A stretch of DNA of 64,000 nucleotides from CAG-411 sp963643465 (GTDB taxonomy: Bacteria; Bacillota; Clostridia; Lachnospirales; Lachnospiraceae): positions 254,640 to 318,639 of the forward strand of contig CAVIJT010000002.1 in assembly GCA_963643465.1 (NCBI GenBank). The letters run 5' to 3'. The translations under genes were made by a program, and so were the position numbers. Positions 16,356 to 26,355 of this stretch are shown piece by piece; the stretch's first letter is position 1; every line of letters starts with the position of its first letter. Below the pieces are notes generated by a model that was not told where the DNA came from, ran no database searches, and saw nothing but the letters and a program-made list of their open reading frames with translations.

Positions 16356-18581
16356 TTAATATCCATTCATTGGATCTAAATCATAGTATACATTCACTTG
16401 ATGGAAATATTGTGAATACCGGGTATACCCTTCTAAAAATTCCTTTATCTCTGCTAATGCTTCTCTTTCCTGTGCCTTAATATAGATTACTTTTCGAAAA
16501 TAATCATTGACCTTAAATATCGTTGCATTTGCAGGACCTATTACGGTCGCATGTGCTGTCTGCTCTTTTGCTGCTCCACAACAAAGTTTGGCAGCCATAT
16601 CTGCTTTTTCTAAATTTTTAGAAACAATTAGAATTGCTAAAATATGTCCCATCGGAGGATAACAGAGTAAACTGCGATAAGCCAGTTCATTCTCATAAAA
16701 TCCTTCATAATTATGCTGTCTTGTCATTTCAATGCTATAATGTGTAGGATCGTATGTTTGTATGACTAACTCTCCTGCCTCTTTTCGTCTGCCTGCTCTA
16801 CCACCTGCCTGAGATAACAATTGAAATGTTCTTTCTGCACTTCGAAAATCATTAAAATATAACGACATATCCGCTGCCACAGCTCCCACTAAAGCCACAT
16901 TAGAAAAATCATGTCCCTTTGCTATCATCTGGGTTCCAATCAATATGTCTGCATTGCCACTGGTAAATGTATGAAGAATTCGCTCATACTCTCCTTTTCG
17001 CCCAGTAGTATCACCATCCATCCGAAGAATCCTAGCCTCTGGAAATTCTTTCCTTGCATATTCTTCTACTTTCTGTGTTCCAATTCCAAATGCTGCCAAA
17101 TATTTAGAACCACATGTTGGACAAACTGGGGGTTTTGGTTGTTCAAACCCACAATAATGGCACATCAATTTTCCATTGTTATGCTCTGTCAGTGAAACAT
17201 CACAATGTGGACATTTCATTACATGTCCACAGGAACGACAAGACACAAAACCTGCATACCCACGCCGATTGATAAACAACAATACCTGCTTTTTTTGTTC
17301 CAAACACTCTTGTATCCGTTTGGCTAAATATCTACTGAAAATCGAGCGATTGTGTGCCTTCAGTTCTTCCCGCAAGTCAACCACTGTCACTTCTGGCAAC
17401 TGACTGTCTCCAATTCGCTCCGGCAAGGAAAATAATTTATAATTTCCTTGTTTTGCTTGATAATAACTCTCCACAGATGGCGTTGCCGAGCCAAGTATTA
17501 CACTGGCATGACACATCTTAGCCCTCTTTATTGCCACTTCCCTTGCATGATATTTAGGAAGATTTTCATTTTGAAAGGAAGGTTCATGTTCCTCATCTAT
17601 TACAAGCAATCCCAATCTTTCAAAAGGAGTAAACAATGCGGAACGTGGACCGATCATAATATCAATTTCTCCATTTCTCGCCCGATTATACTGATCCGAA
17701 CGTTCCCCCTCAGATAATCTGGAATGAAGTACCGAAATCCGATCTCCAAATCTTGCATAAAACCGTTCCACCATAGGTACGGTAAGTGCAATCTCCGGTA
17801 TTAAAAAAATCACCTGATAACCAGCATTTATTACACGCTCCATGACTTCCATGTATACTTCCGTCTTTCCACTTCCAGTTACTCCATGAAGCAAATATAC
17901 GCCTCGTTCCCCAGAAACATACTCCTTCCATATACCATCAGCAATTTCCTGCTGTGTATCTGTAAGCCTAATACCATATTCTTCTATTATATGAGACTCT
18001 ACTGGATTGCGATAAGTCTTTTCTTTGCTAATCCGTAAAATTCCCAACTCTTCTAAAGCTTTAATGGCATCTCTGCTCACTTTATATTCTTTTATGGCAA
18101 TTCCCATCTCAATGGAATCACATTCCTCTAACACTTGCGCCAATCGCAGTCTAGCTTTATAATGCTTTCTCTCACACTCTTCCATGTAACAGGATAACTG
18201 TTCTCGACTGATTGCCAAATGGAGAAATTTTTTCTCCCGTTCCTTCATATTCTTTTTTACCGGAAGGACTGCCCGAAGGGCATCGTTCATAGTAGCACCA
18301 TACTGCTGCCGTATCCATGCTGCCAATTGTATAAAATGACTTTCTAACACCATGCCATCTGTAAGAATACTTTTTAAAGGCTTAATCTTTCCAGGATCAT
18401 ACTCTGAGGTTTCTGAAATGTCCAGAATAAATCCTTTTCTTTCTTTATTACCTGCACCAAAAGGAATGAGTACCTGTGCGCCTATTTTGGCACAGGCTTC
18501 CCATTCCTCTGGTATTTCATATTCGTACACCTTATCCAAATTTTCATGTGAAATATTCACAATCACACTTGCATAACTCAT
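16356..18581 (-). CDS. priA: primosomal replication restart helicase PriA
   Basis: A superfamily 2 helicase of 741 residues that reloads the replisome at stalled forks. An N-terminal fork-binding domain is followed by Walker A GVTGSGKTEVYM, the DEEH box, and eight zinc-binding cysteines (CRSCGHVMKCPHC, CHYCG, CPTCG) between the two helicase lobes. The C-terminal domain ends in YDLDPMNGY. It is full length and 25 bases upstream of def. Confidence 0.97.
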   Translation of the reverse strand: MSYASVIVNISHENLDKVYEYEIPEEWEACAKIGAQVLIPFGAGNKERKGFILDISETSEYDPGKIKPLKSILTDGMVLESHFIQLAAWIRQQYGATMNDALRAVLPVKKNMKEREKKFLHLAISREQLSCYMEECERKHYKARLRLAQVLEECDSIEMGIAIKEYKVSRDAIKALEELGILRISKEKTYRNPVESHIIEEYGIRLTDTQQEIADGIWKEYVSGERGVYLLHGVTGSGKTEVYMEVMERVINAGYQVIFLIPEIALTVPMVERFYARFGDRISVLHSRLSEGERSDQYNRARNGEIDIMIGPRSALFTPFERLGLLVIDEEHEPSFQNENLPKYHAREVAIKRAKMCHASVILGSATPSVESYYQAKQGNYKLFSLPERIGDSQLPEVTVVDLREELKAHNRSIFSRYLAKRIQECLEQKKQVLLFINRRGYAGFVSCRSCGHVMKCPHCDVSLTEHNNGKLMCHYCGFEQPKPPVCPTCGSKYLAAFGIGTQKVEEYARKEFPEARILRMDGDTTGRKGEYERILHTFTSGNADILIGTQMIAKGHDFSNVALVGAVAADMSLYFNDFRSAERTFQLLSQAGGRAGRRKEAGELVIQTYDPTHYSIEMTRQHNYEGFYENELAYRSLLCYPPMGHILAILIVSKNLEKADMAAKLCCGAAKEQTAHATVIGPANATIFKVNDYFRKVIYIKAQEREALAEIKEFLEGYTRYSQYFHQVNVYYDLDPMNGY

Positions 18582-18625
18582 CCGCTTCTCCGTTCTATCT
18601 CATTGCTAGTTCCTAAAAAGGAACC

Positions 18626-20083
18626 TTATTCACCCTTTAATGCAGTTACCACTTCTTCCATATGCATTCCACGGGAACCTTTTACTAAAATTCCGTCTCC
18701 TGCTTTCCCCTGTTCTTTCAAATAGTCGATAACTTGCTGATTATTTTCAAATGCTTTTGTTACAATAGACGAACCACTGTCTGCAACCCCATCACAAATA
18801 GCCTTTGCCTCTGTTCCCACAGTAAGCACCATATCCACTTGCACTCCATGATGATGTGTCTTTGCAATATAGGTTCCCACATCATAATGACACTCCCTGG
18901 AAACTTCTCCCAGTTCCAACACATCCCCAAATACAGCAATTCTTCTCTGTATGCCCGCTGTATCTAAAAGGACTGATACACCACTTTTCATAGAATCTGG
19001 ACTTGCGTTGTATGTATCGTCAATAATTTTCATTCCATTACACTGGTATGTCTGCCCACGCATGGAAATTGGACGATACGCTGCTAATCCTTTCTTTGCC
19101 ACAGCAGGGTCGATTCCAAGATTCATAGCAATGGCAAGTGCTACCGTAGCATTGTTTACATTATGCGCTCCAAGCACTCCAAGCTCTACCTGCTCTGAGG
19201 CTCCTTTGGCAGTAAATTGAAAACGCTGACTGTCTCCAATAGTTAAATTCCCACTAGCATGATACTCACAATCCGGACTGGTTCCAAACTCTTGTACCGT
19301 TGCTAAAGAAAGTTTTTCCACGGTTGCCCGATCAAATAGGGATTCAGTTGGCAAAAATCCTTGTTTTGCATCTGACACATATTGTTTCATCTGATGCAAA
19401 AGGGGATCATCTCCATTTACAAATACATAATTGCCCCCTGTAAACTGGTCAATAATATTCATCTTTTCCTTACGAATATTTTCTTTAGAGCCAAGCTGAC
19501 CAATATGTGATACACCAATATTTGTCATAACTACCATATCTGGCTTAGCAATTGCTGCAAGTCTGCTCATCTCTCCAACTTCGCTCATTCCCATCTCAAT
19601 GACTGCCACTTCGATTGTATCATCTAACTCAAACATCATTAGCGGAAGTCCTACCTGACTATTCATATTTCCTTTAGTTTTTAGGGTTTTATACTTAGTC
19701 TCAACGGCTGCTGCAATCATTTCTTTTGTAGTGGTTTTTCCCACACTACCAGTAATTCCTATGAGTTTTACATGAAATTGTTCCCGATACCAAGCTGCTG
19801 CCTTCTGAAGTGCTTCTAAGGTATCTTCCACCTTAATATATGTTTTCCCCGGCAAATATCGTTCACACTCTTTTGAGGTAAATGTAGCGACAGCTCCGGC
19901 CTCCAATGCCATATCAATAAACCGGTGTGCATCCACCCGTTCTCCAATAATAGGAACAAATAATGCCCCTTTTTCAATCTCTTTTGAGTTTGTGCTTACA
20001 GAGGAAACTGCCACATCACCATTGCCAGAAAGAAGGGTACCTCCCACTGCATCCGCAAGCTCCTGTGCATAAACTGTTTTCAT
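18626..20083 (-). CDS. murF: UDP-MurNAc-tripeptide--D-Ala-D-Ala ligase
   Basis: A Mur ligase of 485 residues adding D-Ala-D-Ala to the UDP-MurNAc tripeptide, the last cytosolic step of muropeptide synthesis. The ATP loop is GITGSVGKTTTKEM, followed by the central NMNSQVGLP substrate motif, and DDTYNASPDSMKSG in the C-terminal domain. It follows murE by 48 bases and precedes priA. No ddl is visible in the window. Confidence 0.96.
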   Translation of the reverse strand: MKTVYAQELADAVGGTLLSGNGDVAVSSVSTNSKEIEKGALFVPIIGERVDAHRFIDMALEAGAVATFTSKECERYLPGKTYIKVEDTLEALQKAAAWYREQFHVKLIGITGSVGKTTTKEMIAAAVETKYKTLKTKGNMNSQVGLPLMMFELDDTIEVAVIEMGMSEVGEMSRLAAIAKPDMVVMTNIGVSHIGQLGSKENIRKEKMNIIDQFTGGNYVFVNGDDPLLHQMKQYVSDAKQGFLPTESLFDRATVEKLSLATVQEFGTSPDCEYHASGNLTIGDSQRFQFTAKGASEQVELGVLGAHNVNNATVALAIAMNLGIDPAVAKKGLAAYRPISMRGQTYQCNGMKIIDDTYNASPDSMKSGVSVLLDTAGIQRRIAVFGDVLELGEVSRECHYDVGTYIAKTHHHGVQVDMVLTVGTEAKAICDGVADSGSSIVTKAFENNQQVIDYLKEQGKAGDGILVKGSRGMHMEEVVTALKGE

Positions 20084-20131
20084 ATCTGCACATGTCCTTT
20101 CTTATATTTGTATCGTATATTTACTCCGTTA

Positions 20132-21598
20132 CTATTCAATACCCTCTTCTGCCTTTACTTCTGCCACTAGCTCACGCTCATCCATATGGTATTTCTTACC
20201 TTTGATTTCCTGATAGTCTTCGTGACCCTTTCCAGCAAGTACAATGACATCGCCCTCTTTGGCATGTACCATACAATAACGGATTGCCTCTTTTCGATCT
20301 GCAATCATTACATATTCTCCATCTGCTTTCTTCACACCAGTAAGAATATCATCCATGATTGCCTGCGGTTCCTCATCACGAGGATTATCAGAAGTGATAA
20401 CAGTCAAATCTGCTAACTTTGATGAAACCTCGCCCATCTCATATCGACGCAATTTGGAACGATTGCCTCCACAACCAAACATACACACCAATCGCTTTGG
20501 TTGATATGCTTTTAATGTGGTAAGTAAACTTTCCAGACTCATAGCATTGTGCGCATAGTCAATCATTACGGTAAAATGCTTAGAAACCGGAAGCAATTCT
20601 ACACGCCCCTTTACTCGTATTCCGGCTAGTGCCTCTTTGATTGCTTCATCTTCCACTCCAAAGTGTCTACAAATAGAGATGGCTGCCAAAGAATTATACA
20701 CACTAAACGTTCCCGGTACATCAATGGCAACTTCCATATTCATCTTACCGCTAATCTGATAAGAAACACCTAAAAATCCCGGCTTATTTATCAATTCTAC
20801 GTTTTTGGCACACAAATCTGCCTCTTTGGAAAAACCAAAACTTTCCACCTGACATGTATGTCCTTCCAAAACTTTTTGTGTATGTGCATCATCTATATTT
20901 ACAATTCCCATCTTACATTGCTTAAACAACATACCTTTACATTGCAAATATTCCTCAAAATCTTTATGTTCGTTTGGTCCAATGTGATCCGGTTCTAAAT
21001 TAGTGAAAATACCATAATCAAAAGTAAATCCACCTACTCTGTGAAGCATAAGTCCTTGAGAGGAAACCTCCATAACAACACACTCAATTCCTGCATCCAC
21101 CATTTTACGAAAAGACTGTTGTACCACATAAGATTCCGGTGTTGTATTTACAGCAGGGATATGAGTATCACCTATGATTGTCTCGATGGTTCCAATAAGG
21201 CCAGTCTTAAACCCAGTCTTTTCTAATATAGATTTCACCATATAAGAAGTAGTGGTTTTTCCCTTAGTTCCTGTAATTCCAATAGTCTTTAGCTTTTCTG
21301 CCGGATAATCAAAATACGCGGCTGACATACACGCAAGCGCAAGTCTTGTACTTTCCACTTTAATTACGTTTATACCCTCTGATACTGTCACATCTTTCTC
21401 AATTACAATACTGGTGATACCTTTAGAAACCACTTCTTCAATAAAGCTGTGTCCATCTACCACTGCTCCGCTGATACACACAAACACACCGTCTTTGCAC
21501 GCTTTTCTGGAGTCAAATACCAGTTCAGTCACTGGTACATCTATGCTTCCCTGTACCACTTCATAGGAAAGTTTTTCAATCAATCGTTCTAATGTCAT
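20132..21598 (-). CDS. murE: UDP-MurNAc-L-Ala-D-Glu--meso-diaminopimelate ligase
   Basis: A Mur ligase of 488 residues. ATP loop GITGTKGKTTTSYM; the specificity motif is DNPR (in TSDNPRDEEP), which marks meso-diaminopimelate rather than lysine addition. That agrees with dapF directly upstream. The ATG at 21598 follows GGAGGAG; a start nine codons upstream has no ribosome site. The unit therefore supplies (dapF) and uses (murE) the third residue of the wall stem peptide. Confidence 0.96.
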   Translation of the reverse strand: MTLERLIEKLSYEVVQGSIDVPVTELVFDSRKACKDGVFVCISGAVVDGHSFIEEVVSKGITSIVIEKDVTVSEGINVIKVESTRLALACMSAAYFDYPAEKLKTIGITGTKGKTTTSYMVKSILEKTGFKTGLIGTIETIIGDTHIPAVNTTPESYVVQQSFRKMVDAGIECVVMEVSSQGLMLHRVGGFTFDYGIFTNLEPDHIGPNEHKDFEEYLQCKGMLFKQCKMGIVNIDDAHTQKVLEGHTCQVESFGFSKEADLCAKNVELINKPGFLGVSYQISGKMNMEVAIDVPGTFSVYNSLAAISICRHFGVEDEAIKEALAGIRVKGRVELLPVSKHFTVMIDYAHNAMSLESLLTTLKAYQPKRLVCMFGCGGNRSKLRRYEMGEVSSKLADLTVITSDNPRDEEPQAIMDDILTGVKKADGEYVMIADRKEAIRYCMVHAKEGDVIVLAGKGHEDYQEIKGKKYHMDERELVAEVKAEEGIE

Positions 21599-21646
21599 AC
21601 CTTCTCTCCTCCGTCCACATCTCACTCCACAAATCTCTTTCTAAAC

Positions 21647-22477
21647 TTAATCTATCTCACCGTCAAATACAGTTGTTGCTGGACCTGTCATAAATACATG
21701 GTTTGTCTCGCGGTCATACTGAATTTTCAAATCACCGCCAACTAAATGAACAATAACTTCGTCCTCTGTCTTATGATTCAAAATACATGCCACTGCAGTT
21801 GCACAAGCTCCTGTTCCACAAGCCCATGTCTCACCGGAACCTCTCTCCCAAACACGCATGTTTACTTCTTTTTCATTGATAATCTGGACAAATTCTGTAT
21901 TGACACGTTCTGGAAACATCTCATGTTCTTCAAAGGCTGGACCAATCTTTTCTAAGTCAAGGGATTTTGTATCTGGTACCCAGACAACCGCATGAGGATT
22001 CCCCATAGAAATACAGGTCATCTCATACTCTTTTCCATCAACAGAAACCTTCTCTCCAATCATTTTTTCCTCTTTCCATGTAACTGGAATACTCTTTGTC
22101 TCTAAAATTGGTTCTCCCATATCTACCTTTACGGTAGCTACTTTTCCATTTTCCACATGCAAATCCAGATATTTAATGCCACCTTTTGTTTCAATGGATA
22201 TCTGAGTTTTATCTGTCAAACCATAATCATACACGTATTTTGCAATACAACGTACACCATTTCCACACATTTTTCCTTCGGAACCGTCTGCGTTGTACAT
22301 TCCCATTCGAAAATCTGCCACTTCGGATGGTAAAATTAAAATCAATCCATCCGAACCAATTCCAAAATGTCGGTCACTGACCTTGATTGCTAAAGCAGAC
22401 GGATCGGTTACTTCTTCCTTGAAACAGTTGACATACACATAATCATTTCCACAACCGTGCATTTTTGTAAACTTCAT
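21647..22477 (-). CDS. dapF: diaminopimelate epimerase
   Basis: A 276-residue enzyme that turns LL- into meso-diaminopimelate for lysine and peptidoglycan. The two catalytic cysteines are in MCGNGVRC and WACGTGACA, one in each half of the pseudo-symmetric fold. The N terminus MKFTKMHGCGNDYVY is standard, so the ATG at 22477 (after GGGAGGAAT) is preferred over one eleven codons upstream. It sits between argS and murE. Confidence 0.96.
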   Translation of the reverse strand: MKFTKMHGCGNDYVYVNCFKEEVTDPSALAIKVSDRHFGIGSDGLILILPSEVADFRMGMYNADGSEGKMCGNGVRCIAKYVYDYGLTDKTQISIETKGGIKYLDLHVENGKVATVKVDMGEPILETKSIPVTWKEEKMIGEKVSVDGKEYEMTCISMGNPHAVVWVPDTKSLDLEKIGPAFEEHEMFPERVNTEFVQIINEKEVNMRVWERGSGETWACGTGACATAVACILNHKTEDEVIVHLVGGDLKIQYDRETNHVFMTGPATTVFDGEID

Positions 22478-22519
22478 TTTTATTCCTCCCAAACAAATAA
22501 GTAATTGCAAAACTAACTT

Positions 22520-24286
22520 TTACATACGGTCTGGAGCTTCCATACCAAGCAAATCTACACAAGTCTCTAATACATTTTTTGTTAAAGTAATTAATGCAAT
22601 CCAAGAAGCCTGACGAGCCTTATCTTCCTCTGCAATAATCTTGTTTTCATGATAAAAACGAGCAAAGGCATTGGATAACTCATAAATGTACTGACACATT
22701 TTGTGAGGTGCATTTTCCTCAAATGCGTTTTCCATCATATCATTAAACTTGGCAAGTTCTAACATAAGTCCTGTTTCACTTTCTGTAGCAGGTGCTAAAA
22801 AGGTTGCCTGTTCATTTGCATCACCATGTAACTCTGCATATTTATTCAAAATAGATTTAATACGAACGATGGTATATAAAATATATGGACCTGTATTTCC
22901 CTCAAAAGAAGAAAATCGTTCAATATCAAACACATAATCTTTGGATGCCTGATTGGACAAATCTCCATATTTCAAAGCTGCCACACCAACTTTTCTTGCA
23001 ATCTCTCTTGCTTCTTCCTCAGAAACTTCTCTGTCTGCCACTTTGTCATATACCGCATCCGTAATTAACTGGATTAAAGTTTCCAGACGCATAACCCCGC
23101 CTTCTCTTGTCTTGAATGGTTTTCCATCTTTTCCATTCATTGTACCAAAACCAAGGAATGTAAGTTTTACGTCATCTCCAACTAATTTTGTTTTCTTTGC
23201 ACAACGGAATACCTGCTCGAAATATAATTCCTGACGCTTATCTACCACGTAGGTAATCGCATCTGGCTGAAATAATTTCACACGTTCCACAATGGTAGCC
23301 AAATCTGTAGTATTGTAAAGAGTAGCACCATCCGATTTTAAAATCATACATGGTGGTATCTCCTTCTTATCCGTCTCTTCTTTTACATCTACTACCAATG
23401 CACCATCACTTACATAAGCATATCCTCCAGCTTTCATATCTGCAACCATATCTGCAATATACGGCTGTGCATCACTTTCTTTCTTCCAAAGGTCAAATTC
23501 TACATTTAACTTTGTGTAATTCTTCTTTAAATCATTTACGGATACATTTAATATATGCTCCCAAAGAGCGCGATATCCACGTTTTCCATTCTGTAACAGG
23601 AATGTAGCATTCTGTGCTTCCTCTCTGTATTCCGGATGTTCTTTGGAATATCCATTTGCATAAGGGTAAATTTCCTCAAGCTCTGCCATCGTAAACGGTG
23701 CTTCCTTTGGATATTCTCCTTCATAAGTATCGTCAAAATATACCCAATCCGGATTACGTTTCTTGCACTCCGTAATAATCAAGCCCATTTGAAGTCCCCA
23801 ATCACCTAAATGCGCATCACCAATCACTTTATGTCCCATATATTTTCCAAAACGTTTGATACTCTCTCCGATAATTGCAGAACGCAAATGTCCTACATGC
23901 AATGGCTTTGCAATATTTGGTCCGCCATAATCTACGATAATGGTCTTTGGATTCTTAGCTTCCTCCACACCATACTTCTCGCTCTCTGACATATTAGATA
24001 CATACTGTGCCAAATAGCTTCCATTTAATGTTATATTGATAAATCCAGGTGCAATTGCTGCAACAGACTGAAACATATCACTGTTCTCTAAAAGTGCCAC
24101 CACTTCCTGTGCAATCATAATCGGTGCTTTCTTATACTGTTTAGCAGCCGCCATAGCACCATTACACTGATACTGACATAAGTCCGGTCTGTTTGAAACA
24201 CTCACCATTCCATATTTTTCCTCATATCCAGCTTTCACAAAAGCCTCTGTTACTTCTTTTTTAATCTCATTGATCAGCTTTTCCAT
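22520..24286 (-). CDS. argS: arginyl-tRNA synthetase
   Basis: A class I synthetase of 588 residues from the chosen start. The N-terminal Add-1 domain is followed by the HIGH-type motif KPLHVGHLRSA (near residue 130), with a DALR anticodon domain at the C terminus ending LGMEAPDRM. As in many ArgRS the KMSK motif is not canonical. An upstream ATG at 24364 would add 26 residues of unusual sequence and is unlikely. It heads the 14-gene run under its own promoter. The ~120-base leader shows no T-box. Confidence 0.95.
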   Translation of the reverse strand: MEKLINEIKKEVTEAFVKAGYEEKYGMVSVSNRPDLCQYQCNGAMAAAKQYKKAPIMIAQEVVALLENSDMFQSVAAIAPGFINITLNGSYLAQYVSNMSESEKYGVEEAKNPKTIIVDYGGPNIAKPLHVGHLRSAIIGESIKRFGKYMGHKVIGDAHLGDWGLQMGLIITECKKRNPDWVYFDDTYEGEYPKEAPFTMAELEEIYPYANGYSKEHPEYREEAQNATFLLQNGKRGYRALWEHILNVSVNDLKKNYTKLNVEFDLWKKESDAQPYIADMVADMKAGGYAYVSDGALVVDVKEETDKKEIPPCMILKSDGATLYNTTDLATIVERVKLFQPDAITYVVDKRQELYFEQVFRCAKKTKLVGDDVKLTFLGFGTMNGKDGKPFKTREGGVMRLETLIQLITDAVYDKVADREVSEEEAREIARKVGVAALKYGDLSNQASKDYVFDIERFSSFEGNTGPYILYTIVRIKSILNKYAELHGDANEQATFLAPATESETGLMLELAKFNDMMENAFEENAPHKMCQYIYELSNAFARFYHENKIIAEEDKARQASWIALITLTKNVLETCVDLLGMEAPDRM

Positions 24287-24413
24287 CTTTCTTTGCCCAA
24301 TCCTTTCTTCATCGCATAAGCATTTTATCCAATTTTTCCCAAGCATTCCTACTTTGCGGAACAAATACTTCTAAATAGTTACTATTCTTCCAAAAATGCT
24401 CACAGTTAATTTA

Positions 24414-24442
24414 ACTATACCACATTTCTTTCTTAATGTAAA
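24414..24442 (-). promoter_or_regulatory. promoter of the argS-to-rpe gene run
   Basis: TTTACA (24437-24442), a 17-base spacer and TATAGT (24414-24419) on the minus strand, downstream of a terminator that isolates the unit. Confidence 0.6.
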
Positions 24443-24467
24443 ACAATGACTCCCGAAAAACACAGAA

Positions 24468-24503
24468 GAAAGGTCAGTATGTTTTCCTTCATACTGACCT
24501 TTC
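24468..24503 (-). terminator. intrinsic terminator of the arylsulfotransferase-like gene
   Basis: Perfect 14-base arms GAAAGGTCAGTATG and CATACTGACCTTTC with an 8-base loop. The minus strand continues TTCTGTGTTTTT. Confidence 0.8.
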
Positions 24504-24542
24504 ATACTCTCTATTCCGTTAATAGCAAATCCTATTTTCTCA

Positions 24543-26303
24543 TTATTGATACCAGAATTTTTTAAAGTTGTTCTTTTCCACACAAATAACGTTAGAAATA
24601 TTATGCTTAAATTTGCGAATCAATTTCCCTTTGGAATCATATTCTGCATACTCGTTTCTACATCCATAGTTCTCCACACGATGCTCCCCGTATTCCTGCA
24701 TGCCTCCAAGTGTCTTAGTATAAGAAACATCTTCTGTATCCTCTAAATTATATTCTGCACTATTCTCATCCACTAAATATTTTTTAATATGAGAAAGTCT
24801 GGCATCTTTATTTTTTGTTCCCACACCATTATAATCTGCCCATTTTATGTTTGTTCTTGTAGGAGAATAACCGTAGTTACTATCCCAAACATATAAATAG
24901 AACTGACCTTCTGATAAGCTGCTGCTCTCTTTTATAGCAATCCACGTTTGACCAAATGTGGCATAGAACACTTCTTCTGCCTCACCTAAATCAAGGACAC
25001 TCTCTGCTTGCACAGCTTCCTGTTCCTCATTTGCTTCTTCCTGTCCAGTCTTTGCAAGTAATTTTCTGGCATAGTCCGTTCCTTTCCATATTTCTTTCTC
25101 TCCTATAATATAGGAAATTCGAGGGGAACGACTATTAATATTTACAATCTTAAATATAGAGGAAAGTTCTCTGGAACTAACTAATACCTCGTCACTGTTT
25201 ACTTGCGTTACAGAATTTAAGTCTATCCAGTTTAGTGTCTTTTCTCCTTTTGGTCGCGTAGCCTTTTTTTCCATCTTTGGCAGCAAGTCTTCCATACAGA
25301 AAAGTTCCGACACCGTCTTATCCTTCAAATCAACAGAAAGTAATGTATCTCGCACAGATTTGCTCTTCTTTCCCTCTTTGGATGCTAATACCCAAAGACT
25401 TCCATATCCATTGTATACAAATTCATCATACTGACTATATTCTCCCAAGCTATACACATCTTTCACTGCACCAAGATGATTTACTCTTACAATATGATTC
25501 TTGTCTGTTGCATAATACAAAGAATTATCTTCACACAACAATGTTTGTGAGGACGCGCTTCCATTCAAAGGAAATTCTCCACGAAGAATTCCACTGTTAT
25601 CATATAGCCATATATTGTTTGTTCCAAAAAACCAGTATAGCCCATTACTAACCAGCTCCTCACTTCTTCCAGATGCCACTTCAATTTTGGTATCTGCTTT
25701 AGAAGAAAGTTTTGGAACCTTTACACGAAATACCTTTTGATTCAGTATAATACCATCCTCATCATATATTTCCAAAATTAAAAGGTTATCCATATCCGGT
25801 ACAAAACCAGTAATCTGATATTCATGCTCTCTTGTCAGATTATCCTTCTCTCCATTGTACAATGTTCTTGTAAAATTAGGGATACTGTCATCTTCTACTT
25901 GAATGGTATAACGTACATAGGCTGGCTGGGTTGTCTTAAAATACGTATATAAAGATAAATGATTGGTTCCATATACATCCCAAATCCACATAGGACTTTC
26001 AAAGTCGTACAGATTTTTCTTTTTGTTTTTCTTAATGACTTTATTCTGTTCCTCTGTATAAGTTCCATAGTAAACCTCTTCTGCCTTTGGTTCACTCATA
26101 TCTAAATCAAGAGTAGTAATCTCACGCTCCTCATAGACTTTTTTTGAAACATCTTCGAGTAAAATGTCTAGCTCCTTCTCTGCCTGTGCATTCTTCCGCT
26201 CTTGTATATTCTGACTCTGCTTGTACAAAAATATACTGGCACCACCCAAAGCAATTGCCATCAATAGGCTTGTGATTCCCACCTTCAACAGTATTTTCTT
26301 CAT
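24543..26303 (-). CDS. arylsulfotransferase (ASST) family-like protein lacking expected catalytic histidines
   Basis: A 586-residue protein with an N-terminal signal anchor (residues 8-28). An Ig-like N-terminal domain contains YVRYTIQVED and HEYQITGFVP, and a propeller-like region has YWFFGTNNIWLYDNSG; together these match the ASST family. In known ASST enzymes a DWxHxNS motif, SSRH and a QHT-type histidine line the active site. Here the equivalents read NWIDLNS, SSREL and FGQTW. It may therefore bind rather than transfer sulfate, or act on another group. The alignment is from memory of family motifs. It stands alone with its own terminator. Confidence 0.65.
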   Translation of the reverse strand: MKKILLKVGITSLLMAIALGGASIFLYKQSQNIQERKNAQAEKELDILLEDVSKKVYEEREITTLDLDMSEPKAEEVYYGTYTEEQNKVIKKNKKKNLYDFESPMWIWDVYGTNHLSLYTYFKTTQPAYVRYTIQVEDDSIPNFTRTLYNGEKDNLTREHEYQITGFVPDMDNLLILEIYDEDGIILNQKVFRVKVPKLSSKADTKIEVASGRSEELVSNGLYWFFGTNNIWLYDNSGILRGEFPLNGSASSQTLLCEDNSLYYATDKNHIVRVNHLGAVKDVYSLGEYSQYDEFVYNGYGSLWVLASKEGKKSKSVRDTLLSVDLKDKTVSELFCMEDLLPKMEKKATRPKGEKTLNWIDLNSVTQVNSDEVLVSSRELSSIFKIVNINSRSPRISYIIGEKEIWKGTDYARKLLAKTGQEEANEEQEAVQAESVLDLGEAEEVFYATFGQTWIAIKESSSLSEGQFYLYVWDSNYGYSPTRTNIKWADYNGVGTKNKDARLSHIKKYLVDENSAEYNLEDTEDVSYTKTLGGMQEYGEHRVENYGCRNEYAEYDSKGKLIRKFKHNISNVICVEKNNFKKFWYQ

Positions 26304-26355
26304 AATGTTATCCTCTCCCTCTGTATTTTCACCTCAAACCATTCCCTCTTCTTTT

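Noticed and set aside
24287..24410. T-box leader in front of argS
   Set aside because: No T-box consensus (TGGNACCGCG type) or antiterminator was visible in the leader.
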